Below are positions 34,708 to 42,710 of a stretch of DNA of 64,000 nt, piece after piece. Every line of letters begins with the position of its first letter. The stretch's first letter is position 1. Where the stretch lies: positions 124,001 through 188,000 of the forward strand of contig NZ_CANKWH010000001.1 in NCBI RefSeq assembly GCF_947487305.1. The letters are read 5' to 3'. A program made the translations under genes and the position numbers. Below the pieces are notes generated by a model, which worked only from the letters and a program-made list of their open reading frames with translations, searched no databases and was not told the origin of the DNA. The stretch comes from an uncultured Paracoccus sp. Its GTDB lineage: Bacteria > Pseudomonadota > Alphaproteobacteria > Rhodobacterales > Rhodobacteraceae.

Positions 34708-35598
34708 TCAGGGCACGTCCCGGCCAAGCGCCGCCTGATAGAGCGCGAACCAGTCCTGCCGGTCCATCCGCACCGACAGCGCCTGATGGGCCTGGGCGAT
34801 GCGATCAAGGTTGTTGGTGCCCACCACCGGCATGATCCGCGCCGGATGGGCCAGAAGCCAGGCGAGGGCCACGGCCCCCATGTCGGTGCCCTCGCGCTCG
34901 GCCAGGTCCTTCAGCATCGTGGTCAGTTCCGGCCGGACCGAGGCAAACAGGCTGCCACCGCCAAGCGGCGACCAGGCCATGACCGGGATGCGGCGCTCCA
35001 TCAGGAAGGCCAGATCGCCATCCTCGAAGGGTTCATGCGCCAGAAGGCTCAGCTCGATCTGGTTCGTGGACAGCGGCTCGGTCATCCGGCTTTGCAGCAG
35101 CTTCACGTCCCAGGGCCGGAAGTTCGAGACGCCGACGGCGCGGGTCTTGCCCTCGGCCACCAGCTGGTCCAGCACCGCGCCGGTCGCATCGGCATCCATC
35201 ATCGGGTCGGGGCGGTGGATCAGCAGCAGATCCACCTGCTCGACCGCCAGATCGCGCAGGCTCTGGTCCAGCGAGGCGCGGATATAGGCGGGGCTGGTGT
35301 CGTAATGCTTGACCCGCGCGCGGTTGCGGCCCGGCGGCACGATGCCGCATTTGGTGACAAGTTCGATCCGCTGGCGCAGCTCGGGCGCCGCCCGCAGCGC
35401 CGCGCCCAGCAGCGTCTGGCCGGTGCCGCCGCCATAGATATCGGCATGGTCCATGGTGGTGATGCCCTGCACCAGGCAGGCCTCGATCTTCTTCTGCACC
35501 AGCGCAGGCGAGGTGTCGGCGTCATCGCCAAGCCGCCACATGCCATAGACGATGCGGCTGAGGCTGACGCCGCCTCCGGGCAGGTCGATCCGTTCCAT
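34708..35598 (-). CDS. Aldo/keto reductase (YdhF-like)
   Basis: A 296-residue AKR TIM-barrel enzyme. The catalytic tetrad region is MDHADIYGGG (Asp, Tyr) with K in LVTKCGIV and H in LLLIHRPDP. The NADPH end-binding loop is PVVGTNNLDRI. The pattern SRIVYGMWRL and the IYGGGTGQTLLG segment fit the YdhF/oxidoreductase subgroup. The physiological substrate is unknown. It starts 20 bp after the second DadA paralogue and is probably co-transcribed with it and the acyl-CoA ligase. Confidence 0.88.
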   Translation of the reverse strand: MERIDLPGGGVSLSRIVYGMWRLGDDADTSPALVQKKIEACLVQGITTMDHADIYGGGTGQTLLGAALRAAPELRQRIELVTKCGIVPPGRNRARVKHYDTSPAYIRASLDQSLRDLAVEQVDLLLIHRPDPMMDADATGAVLDQLVAEGKTRAVGVSNFRPWDVKLLQSRMTEPLSTNQIELSLLAHEPFEDGDLAFLMERRIPVMAWSPLGGGSLFASVRPELTTMLKDLAEREGTDMGAVALAWLLAHPARIMPVVGTNNLDRIAQAHQALSVRMDRQDWFALYQAALGRDVP

Positions 35599-35618
35599 GA
35601 TTGCGTCCTCTGGCTGGG

Positions 35619-36848
35619 TCAGGTCAGGCGCGCGGGGGCGAGTTCCGGAAAGCCCGTCCCGCCCGCCATCGCATCGGCCAGAAGAACGCCGCTGATGGCC
35701 GCCAGAGTCAAGCCGTGATGACCATGCCCGAAATTCGCCCAGAGGCCCGGCTGACCCGGCACCGCGCCGATGACCGGCAGCATGTCGGGCATACAGGGCC
35801 GCCGGCCGGTCCAGGCCCGCGGCTCCACCGGGTCCAGCGGTCCCAGCAATTCGGCGGCAGCACCCTCGCCCCGGCGCAATTGTCGCGGGTTGGGGCTGGG
35901 TTGGGCGGCCAGATCGGCAGCGGTGCAGATGCGCAGGCCCGCTTGCATCGGCGCATAGACCACGCCCTGTTCCAGATCGGCGAGGGTGTGGCGCGGGGTC
36001 GTGGCCGGGCGGTAGTGGCGGTGATAGCCGCGCTTCAGAAGCATCGGCACCCGCAAGCCGAAACGCCCGGCCAGGGCCGGCGACCACGGGCCAAGGGCAA
36101 TGACCGCAGCCCTTGCATCGACCCTGCCGCCATCGGCCAACGCTAGCCGCCAGCCGCTGCCGGCCCGGTGCAGACCCATCGCATCGCCCCGCAGGATGCG
36201 CCCGCCGCGACGGGCGAAAAGATCGGCATAGCGCGCGGTCAGCGCCGCCGGGTCGCTGACCGTCCAGCAATCGCGCCAATGCAGCGCGCCGGGCAGGTCG
36301 CGCCGGATGGCCGGCTCGGTCGCGCGCAACCCCGCCGCGTCCAGCACCTGCACCGCCACGCCATGATCCTCGGCAAAGCGCCGCGCCATCGCCCGGCCCT
36401 CGTCCAGCCCCTGGTTGCTGCGGAAGAGTTCCAGGTAGCCGTCGCGGCGGATCAGATCGTCTGCGCCAGCGGCCGCGATCAGCGGAGCGTGGCTGGTGCA
36501 GGCCTCGGGGATCAGCCGGCGATAGGCGGCGATGGCGCGGGCATGGGCAAGCGGGCGCGAATGGCGGGCATAGCGCAGCAAGGCCTCGCCCTGCCCCATC
36601 AGCGCAGCCGGGGTCCAGCGCACATCATTGCTGCGCCCGCGGGCGATCTGCCATAGCGCGCGCGGTGCTAAGGGCATGGCATAGGGCTCGATGGCCTCGC
36701 ACTGGATGATGCCGGCATTGCCGAAGCTGGTTTCCTGCCCCGGCGCCGCGCGGTCGATCAGGGTGACGGCATGGCCCTGCTGCTGCAAGGCCAGCGCCGC
36801 CGAGACGCCGACAATCCCGGCGCCGAGAACCAGCGTCTCCGACATCAT
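35619..36848 (-). CDS. DadA-like FAD-dependent oxidoreductase (paralogue 2)
   Basis: A 409-residue DAO-family flavoprotein strongly similar to the protein at 32585-33799. Shared signatures include LVLGAGIVGVSAALALQQQG, TSFGNAGIIQCEAIEPYAMP, LLKRGYHRHYRP, GRRPCMPDMLPVIG and NFGHGHHGLTLA. The ATG overlaps the acyl-CoA ligase stop by 4 bp (a second ATG follows at once). It probably uses a different amino acid substrate from its paralogue, since both are retained. The aldo/keto reductase gene follows. Confidence 0.85.
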   Translation of the reverse strand: MMSETLVLGAGIVGVSAALALQQQGHAVTLIDRAAPGQETSFGNAGIIQCEAIEPYAMPLAPRALWQIARGRSNDVRWTPAALMGQGEALLRYARHSRPLAHARAIAAYRRLIPEACTSHAPLIAAAGADDLIRRDGYLELFRSNQGLDEGRAMARRFAEDHGVAVQVLDAAGLRATEPAIRRDLPGALHWRDCWTVSDPAALTARYADLFARRGGRILRGDAMGLHRAGSGWRLALADGGRVDARAAVIALGPWSPALAGRFGLRVPMLLKRGYHRHYRPATTPRHTLADLEQGVVYAPMQAGLRICTAADLAAQPSPNPRQLRRGEGAAAELLGPLDPVEPRAWTGRRPCMPDMLPVIGAVPGQPGLWANFGHGHHGLTLAAISGVLLADAMAGGTGFPELAPARLT

Positions 36849-38488
36849 CCCTGGCGCAGATCCGGGTGGATGTAATCGGCCAGCGACTCGCGCAGGTTCA
36901 GCTTGCTGATCTTGCCGGTGGCGGTCATCGGCAATTGCTCGACGAAGACGATGTCATCGGGCAATTGCCAGCGCGCCATCGAGCCGAGCATCAGTGTCTG
37001 GATCTCCTCGAGCGTCGGCCGGTCATCGGCGGATTTCGGCACCACCACCAAGAGCGGCCGCTCGTCCCATTTCGGATGGGGCACGGCGACGACCGCCGCC
37101 TGCGCCACCTTGGGATGGGCGGTGGCGATGTTTTCCAGATCGATCGAACTGATCCATTCGCCGCCCGACTTGATCAGGTCCTTCGACCGGTCATGCAGCT
37201 GCAGGTAGCCATCGGCGCGGATCGAGGCGACATCGCCGGTGGCGAACCAGCCCTCGGCATCCATCACCTTGGCGGTGGCGGCGTCGTTTTCGTAATAGCC
37301 CGAGGTGATGTTGTTGCCGCGCACATACAATTCGCCCTTGGCCTTGCCGTCATGGGGCTGGCGCTTGCCGTCATCGCCGACGATCTTCATCTCGACGCCA
37401 TAGGCGCGGCGGCCTTGGGTCGATTTCAGCGCCATGCGCTCGTCAAAGGGCAGGCCCTCGATCTGCCAGGCCAGCGCGCCATGGCTGCCGATCGGGCTCA
37501 TCTCGGTCATGCCCCAGGCATGGTTGACGCTGACCCCGCTCTGCTCGAAGCGCTCGATCAGCGAGCGCGGGGCGGCGCTGCCGCCGACGACGATCTGGCG
37601 CAGCGCGGCGGGCTTGCGACCATGGCGGTCGATGGCGCCCTGCAGCCCCTGCCAGATGGTCGGAACGCCCCAGGCGCTGGTGACACCCTCCTCCTCCATC
37701 AGCGTCCACAGGCTCTCGCCATCGAGATTCGGCCCGGGAAAGACCAGATCGGCCCCGACCATCGGCGCCAGATAGGGCAGGCCCCAGGCGTTCACATGAA
37801 ACAGCGGCACCACCGGCAGGATCCGGGCATCACGCCCCATATCGGTCAGAAAGCCGCTGGCCGCGATCTGAAGCGTGTGCAGCACGCTCGAGCGGTGGGA
37901 ATAAAGCACGCCCTTGGGATCGCCGGTCGTGCCCGAGGTATAGCAGAGGCCCGCCGCCGTATTCTCGTCGAACTCGGGCCAGTCGCGCGTGGTCGGGCGC
38001 CCCTCCAGCAGGTCCTCATAGCAGAGCGCGTTCAGCGTGTTCTCGGGCATATGCGCGGCATCGGTCATGAAGACGTGGCGCATGTCGGCGGGGAAAATGT
38101 CCTTCAGCTTTTCCAAAAGCGGCACGAAGGTCAGGTCCGAGAACAGCAGCATGTCGCCCGCGTGATTGGTGATATAGCCCAGCTGCTCGGCCGAGAGGCG
38201 CGGGTTGATGGTGTGGCAGATCGCGCCGATATTCGAGATGGCGTAATAGAGTTCCATATGGCGATAGCCGTTCCAGGCCAGCGTCGCCACCCGGTCGCCG
38301 GGCTTCACACCCAGTTCCTCGAGCGCCAGCGACAGCTGCACCACCCGCGCGCGCATGGTCGGATAATCGGTGCGATGAATGTCGCCCTCGACCCGGCGCG
38401 AGACGATGGTGGCATGGCCATGAACCTCGGCGGCATAGTCCAGGATGCCGCTGATCAGCAGCGGCCGGTGCATCATCATACCCTTCAT
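36845..38488 (-). CDS. Medium/long-chain fatty-acyl-CoA synthetase (AMP-forming, AlkK-like)
   Basis: A 547-residue ANL-superfamily adenylating enzyme. The phosphate-binding motif is LCYTSGTTGDPKGVLYSHRS; motif A4/A5 is NHAWGMTEMSPIGS; A7/A8 are GWFATGDVASIRADGYLQL and RSKDLIKSGGEWISSIDLE; the catalytic lysine is in TATGKISKLNLR. It activates fatty acids as acyl-CoA. The start at 38488 (MKGMMMHRPL) has AGGAGG 6 bases upstream. The 4-bp overlap with a DadA-type gene is unusual for this family. Confidence 0.9.
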   Translation of the reverse strand: MKGMMMHRPLLISGILDYAAEVHGHATIVSRRVEGDIHRTDYPTMRARVVQLSLALEELGVKPGDRVATLAWNGYRHMELYYAISNIGAICHTINPRLSAEQLGYITNHAGDMLLFSDLTFVPLLEKLKDIFPADMRHVFMTDAAHMPENTLNALCYEDLLEGRPTTRDWPEFDENTAAGLCYTSGTTGDPKGVLYSHRSSVLHTLQIAASGFLTDMGRDARILPVVPLFHVNAWGLPYLAPMVGADLVFPGPNLDGESLWTLMEEEGVTSAWGVPTIWQGLQGAIDRHGRKPAALRQIVVGGSAAPRSLIERFEQSGVSVNHAWGMTEMSPIGSHGALAWQIEGLPFDERMALKSTQGRRAYGVEMKIVGDDGKRQPHDGKAKGELYVRGNNITSGYYENDAATAKVMDAEGWFATGDVASIRADGYLQLHDRSKDLIKSGGEWISSIDLENIATAHPKVAQAAVVAVPHPKWDERPLLVVVPKSADDRPTLEEIQTLMLGSMARWQLPDDIVFVEQLPMTATGKISKLNLRESLADYIHPDLRQG

Positions 38489-38634
38489 CACGTTCCTCCT
38501 CGTGGTCATGCGGATGTGGCGGCAGCCTGTTGGTCCATCCGAGTCGGATCAACCGCAGGTCGTCCCCTGGACGCAGGGTAACTGAGCGCGAACGTCGGGT
38601 CATCTCCTGTCATGGGGTCAGAGGGATGGCGGCA

Positions 38635-38850
38635 AATGCGCCAGATTCGCGGCAGAGGGCGGGCGCCTGTCCGTGGGCCGGCGCAGCATCGGTTCGCCGG
38701 CACGCTTTATGGTGCCAAGGCCCTCGCTTCCCTGAACTCGGGACCAACGTCACCAAAGCGCCGGCCCGCCGGGACGGGCAGGCGCTCGCCCGGCGGCACC
38801 GCGTGCCTTGTCCCGGGCGGGGTCTGCCGATCAACCGGTGGCGCAACCCT
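38635..38850 (+). repeat. Intergenic dispersed repeat, copy B (within a 365-bp gene-free gap)
   Basis: The gap 38489-38853 holds no gene. From about 38650 it carries the full repeat: GCGGCAGAGGGCG, a GCATCGGTTCGCCGG block, TTTATGGTGCCAAGGCCCTC, GAACTCGGGACCA and CACCAAAGCGCCGGCCC. These are collinear with copy A at 8067-8183. The right part is GC-rich and potentially structured. The left 150 bp of the gap probably contains the fatty-acyl-CoA ligase promoter; none was resolved. Confidence 0.7.
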
Positions 38851-38853
38851 CGC

Positions 38854-40278
38854 TCACCCCAGCGGGCGCGGCACCAAGGGCGGCTCTACATCCTCGGGCA
38901 GCGGGTTCCGGTAGGGGGTCTTCCTCAGCCGCCCGGCATGTTCAGCCTGCGCCTCGGCCAGCAGCGCCGGGTCCTCGATCAGCATCTGCGCGCAGCGGGC
39001 CATCACCTTGGCGGCATGGGTCATGCCCTTATGCGCGGCAGGGGACTTGCCCTGCGCGGTGATCTGCCAGCTATGCGCGGGCGTGCCGATGGCATGGGTG
39101 GCGACCAGCACTTCGGACAGCGGCACCACCCAGCTCACGTCCGACACATCGGTCGAGCCGATCAGCACCTCGCCACCGGGCCGCAGCGGCACGATGTAAT
39201 CGCACAGCGGCTCGTCGCCGCGCGGCTCCATCGCCACGCCGCGATAGGGCGCGGCCAGATCGGCCTCGGTCAGCGTCGCCTGGATGGCGCGGGCATAGAT
39301 GCGGTCGGCTTCGTCAAAGGGAACGCCGCCCAGTTCCTCCAGCGCCCGCTGCATGGCGCCGTCCATCACCTTGTTCTCCAGCGTGCTCGAGACCGCCGAG
39401 AAGATCTGGAAACTCATCTCGGTGCCGGTCATCAGCGCCGCGCCACGGGCCACGTCCTTCACCCGCTCGACCAGCGCCAGCATTTCCGCCGAATGCAGCG
39501 CCCGGATGGAATAGCGCACCTTGGCGCGGGACTGCACCACGTTCGGGGCCGAGCCACCGGCATCGAGATAGGCGTAATGGATGCGCGCATCCTGCACCAT
39601 GTGCTCGCGCAGGTAGTTGACACCGACCGAAGTCAGTTCGACCGCGTCCAGCGCCGAGCGGCCCAGATGCGGGTTCATCGCCGCATGGCTCGAACGGCCC
39701 TGGAAGGTGAAATCGATGCGGGTATTGGCGAGGCTGAGCGGATCATCCACCCGGGTCATGCCATCGGGATGCCAGGTCACGGCGGCATCGACATCGGCGA
39801 AGGCGCCGTCGCGGACCATGAAGGTCTTGGCCGCCCCGCCCTCTTCCGCCGGGCAACCGTAATAGCGCACCCGGCCGGGCGTGCCAGTTTCCGCCAGCCA
39901 GTCCTTCAGCGCGGTGGCGGCCAGCAGTGCGGCAGAGCCCAGCAAGTTATGCCCGCAGCCATGACCATTGCCGTTCGGCATGACCTCGCGCGGCTCGGCA
40001 ATGCCCGCCACCTGCGACAGTCCCGGCAGCGCGTCATATTCGCCAAGGATCGCGATGATCGGCCCGCCCTCGCCCGCCTCGCCCATGACCGCAGTGGGAA
40101 TGCCGGCGACATTTTCGGTCACGCGAAAGCCCTTGGCCTTCAGCATCTCGGCATGGGCCTCGCACGAGGCATATTCACCGTAAAGCAGTTCGGGCGTCGA
40201 CCAGACCTGATCGGCCAACCCGGTCAGGTCATCGCGGTGGGTCTCGACATGGGCCCAGATCGGTGGGGTGTTCAGCAT
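38854..40278 (-). CDS. M20-family amidohydrolase (AbgB-like)
   Basis: A 474-residue M20D metallo-amidohydrolase. Metal-binding segments are ILGEYDALPG, NGHGCGHNLLG and YYGCPAEEGGAAKT. The dimerisation domain includes FQGRSSHAAMNPHLGRSALD. The GRSSHAA and IHYAYLDAGGSAPNVV signatures match the p-aminobenzoyl-glutamate hydrolase subunit B group. The start at 40278 (MLNTPPIWAH) begins the family sequence. It follows the hydroxyacid dehydrogenase gene by 10 bp, so the two form an operon. The substrate is probably an N-acyl amino acid or peptide-like amide. Confidence 0.88.
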   Translation of the reverse strand: MLNTPPIWAHVETHRDDLTGLADQVWSTPELLYGEYASCEAHAEMLKAKGFRVTENVAGIPTAVMGEAGEGGPIIAILGEYDALPGLSQVAGIAEPREVMPNGNGHGCGHNLLGSAALLAATALKDWLAETGTPGRVRYYGCPAEEGGAAKTFMVRDGAFADVDAAVTWHPDGMTRVDDPLSLANTRIDFTFQGRSSHAAMNPHLGRSALDAVELTSVGVNYLREHMVQDARIHYAYLDAGGSAPNVVQSRAKVRYSIRALHSAEMLALVERVKDVARGAALMTGTEMSFQIFSAVSSTLENKVMDGAMQRALEELGGVPFDEADRIYARAIQATLTEADLAAPYRGVAMEPRGDEPLCDYIVPLRPGGEVLIGSTDVSDVSWVVPLSEVLVATHAIGTPAHSWQITAQGKSPAAHKGMTHAAKVMARCAQMLIEDPALLAEAQAEHAGRLRKTPYRNPLPEDVEPPLVPRPLG

Positions 40279-40288
40279 CGTGGCACCC

Positions 40289-41284
40289 TCACAGCATCGA
40301 CGGCACGACCAGATCGGGCGGTCGGTGGCCGTCGGCAAAGGTCTTGATGTTGATGATCACCTTCTCGCCCATCTCGTTCCGGCCCTCGACCGTTGCCGAG
40401 CCCATATGCGGCAACAGCACGACATTGGGCAATTCGCGCAGGCGCGGGTTGATCTCGTGCCCATGTTCGAACACGTCGAGACCGGCACCGGCGATCTCGC
40501 CCGCGCGCAGCATCCGGGTCAGGGCGTTCTCGTCGATCACCTCGCCGCGCGAGGTGTTGATGACCACCGCCGAGGGTTTCAGCAGTTTCAGCCGCCGTGC
40601 GTTCAGCAGATGGAAGGTGCCGGGCGTATGCGGGGCATTGACGCTGATGATGTCGACCCGAGCCATCATCTGGTCAAGGCTTTCCCACCAGGTCGCCTGC
40701 AGCTCTTCCTCGATCTCGGGGCGCAGCCGTTTGCGGTTGTGGTAATGGACCTGCATGCCAAAGACATTGGCGCGCCGCGCCACCGCCTGACCGATCCGGC
40801 CCATGCCGAGAATCCCCAGACGCCGCCCACCGACGCGCCCGCCCAGATGCGAGGTCGGCGCCCAGCCATGCCAGCGCCCCGCCTGCATCTCGGCCAGTCC
40901 CTCGGGGATCTTGCGGGTGACGGCGAGGATCAGAGCCATCGCCATGTCAGCGGTATCCTCGGTCACGACCCCCGGCGTGTTCGAGATCAAGACCCCGCGC
41001 TGCCGCGCCGAGAGCACGTCGATATGATCGACACCCGCGCCGTAATTGGCGATCAGCTTCAGCCGCTCGCCGGCCTGTGCCAGCATGTTCGCGTCGATAT
41101 GGTCGGTGACGGTGGGCACCAGCACATCGCTGTCGCGCATCGCGCGGGCCAGTTCCTCGCGCGTCATCTTGGTGTCGCTCTCGTTCAGCGAGACGTCGAA
41201 GAGCTCCTTCATCCGGGTCTCGACCGCCTCGGGCAGGCGTCGCGTCACCGTGACCTTCAGGCGTGGGCGCGATGATGATGACAT
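40289..41284 (-). CDS. D-2-hydroxyacid dehydrogenase (glyoxylate/hydroxypyruvate reductase type)
   Basis: A 331-residue NAD(P)-dependent 2-hydroxyacid dehydrogenase. The Rossmann motif is GRRLGILGMGRIGQAVARRA. Catalytic residues are R in INTSRGEVIDE, E in GAGLDVFEHG and H in VVLLPHMGSAT. The entry motif IANYGAGVDHIDV is present. The length and VGGRRLGILGMG pattern resemble GyaR glyoxylate reductases of Rhodobacteraceae. The ATG at 41284 has GAGGT upstream. It is the first gene of an operon with the M20 amidohydrolase. Confidence 0.9.
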   Translation of the reverse strand: MSSSSRPRLKVTVTRRLPEAVETRMKELFDVSLNESDTKMTREELARAMRDSDVLVPTVTDHIDANMLAQAGERLKLIANYGAGVDHIDVLSARQRGVLISNTPGVVTEDTADMAMALILAVTRKIPEGLAEMQAGRWHGWAPTSHLGGRVGGRRLGILGMGRIGQAVARRANVFGMQVHYHNRKRLRPEIEEELQATWWESLDQMMARVDIISVNAPHTPGTFHLLNARRLKLLKPSAVVINTSRGEVIDENALTRMLRAGEIAGAGLDVFEHGHEINPRLRELPNVVLLPHMGSATVEGRNEMGEKVIINIKTFADGHRPPDLVVPSML

Positions 41285-41501
41285 ATTGACCTCACATTCT
41301 CGACGACGTGGTGCTGCGCACTTTTCTTGCGCGGCCGGTTTTGGCAAACTGCCCCCGTTGAGGGGCAGGCACAAGACCCCTGTAGGTGGGTTGTCGCGGT
41401 CATCGTGCCGGGAGCGATCCGAGGATGAGGCAAGGCAGGCAGCAGGCGGCGCGCGGAGGACCGGGCGCGGCGGGCTGATGGCAGGCAGGAACGGACAAGG
41501 A

Positions 41502-42236
41502 ATGACGCTTTCAAAGTGTTTCGGCGCGATCGGAACGAGGATGCGGCGGGGGATCATCTTCGGCACCGCGGTGGCCCTTGCGCTGCCATTGCTGGCGGGG
41601 GGACCCGCGCCGGCGGAAACATCGGCCACGGGAACAGCAGTCGCAGAGGCCGTCACCATCCCGCCCGGCGTCACCATCGTCTCGACCGGCGGTCCCGACA
41701 ATTCCACCGATGGCCTGCCGGTCCCGGCCGGCGGCGGGGTTATCGTGCTGAGCCAGGCGCCAAGTCCGGATGCTCAGATCAGCCGCAACCCGGATGGCCG
41801 CGACCCCAATCGCGGGCCGGTGACGAACATGCCCCTGCCCCGCTATGTGAGTCTCAAGGGCGGCGAGGGCAATGCGCGACGCGGCCCCAGCCTGTCGCAT
41901 CGGATCGACTGGGTCTTCCGCCATGCCGGGATGCCGCTGCGCGTGGTGGCCGAATTCGGACAATGGCGCCGGGTCGAGGACAAGGACGGTGCCGGGGGCT
42001 GGGTGCATTACGCGCTGCTGTCCGGCGTGCGCACCGCCATCGTGCAAGAGGATATGGTGGAACTGCATTCCAAACCGAACCTCGATTCGGATGTCGTCGC
42101 CCGTGCCGAGGCCGGGGCTATCGTCCGGCTTGGCGAATGCACCAGGGACTGGTGCCGCATTTCGGGCGGGGGCGAACGAGGCTGGGTGATGAAGCCCTCG
42201 ATCTGGGGCGTCGATCCGGGCGAAGTCAGGGAATAG
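41502..42236 (+). CDS. Exported SH3-domain protein
   Basis: A 244-residue secreted or periplasmic protein. The signal peptide is RRGIIFGTAVALALPLLAGG. A low-complexity Pro/Thr/Gly segment (about residues 45-105) precedes two bacterial SH3 domains: PRYVSLKGGEGNARRGPSL to GGWVHYALLSGVRTAIV, and VELHSKPNLDSDVVARAEAG to GERGWVMKPSIWGV. Such proteins bind the cell wall or accompany peptidoglycan enzymes. The start at 41502 follows AAGGA; 41478 and 41541 are alternatives. It is divergent from the hydroxyacid dehydrogenase gene, with a 217-bp gap. Confidence 0.82.
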   Translation: MTLSKCFGAIGTRMRRGIIFGTAVALALPLLAGGPAPAETSATGTAVAEAVTIPPGVTIVSTGGPDNSTDGLPVPAGGGVIVLSQAPSPDAQISRNPDGRDPNRGPVTNMPLPRYVSLKGGEGNARRGPSLSHRIDWVFRHAGMPLRVVAEFGQWRRVEDKDGAGGWVHYALLSGVRTAIVQEDMVELHSKPNLDSDVVARAEAGAIVRLGECTRDWCRISGGGERGWVMKPSIWGVDPGEVRE

Positions 42237-42288
42237 GTCAGACCCGCCGACCGAAGGGGCCGGCGGGTGCGATCAGGCCAATTCCTGA

Positions 42289-42684
42289 TCAGGCGTCACA
42301 TTTGAAATAGGTCAGCGTGGTCGAGCCATCGGTCAGGCGCAACTCGCCCGGGCGGTTCTGCAGATCGACGATGCGGTTGGTCTGTTCTCCCTCGCCCGCA
42401 CAGGAGAGCGTGACCTGCGTCGAACCGGTACCGGGCTCCGAGGCCGCCACGGTGCAGGCGGATTCGTAGAAGTTGAACTTGTTGCCCTCAATGGTCAGAC
42501 GGGTCTCGGGCGCGCCCTGATCGGTGCAATCCGACGCGCGCAGGTTATAGGTGCCGTTCAGCGAACCGGGCGCGTCGATCGGCCCGGCCGCGGGTTCCGG
42601 CACAGGCGGGGCGGCGCCCTCTTCGCAGGCGGCAAGGCCGAGGGTGGCGATGGTGGCAATGGCAAACAGGCTGACGGTTTTCAT
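42289..42684 (-). CDS. Predicted lipoprotein of unknown function
   Basis: A 131-residue lipoprotein. The signal peptide and lipobox are TLGLAAC (Cys about 20), followed by a Pro/Ala/Glu-rich spacer. A small beta-rich domain of about 90 residues (SLNGTYNLRASDCTDQGAPE to TTLTYFKCDA) has four cysteines spaced for two disulfides. I do not recognise the family. The start at 42684 (MKTVSLFAIA) has GGGAGAG upstream. It lies directly downstream of the M3 peptidase gene. Confidence 0.8.
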   Translation of the reverse strand: MKTVSLFAIATIATLGLAACEEGAAPPVPEPAAGPIDAPGSLNGTYNLRASDCTDQGAPETRLTIEGNKFNFYESACTVAASEPGTGSTQVTLSCAGEGEQTNRIVDLQNRPGELRLTDGSTTLTYFKCDA

Positions 42685-42710
42685 GAACTCTCTCCCTTTA
42701 CATCGGGCGC

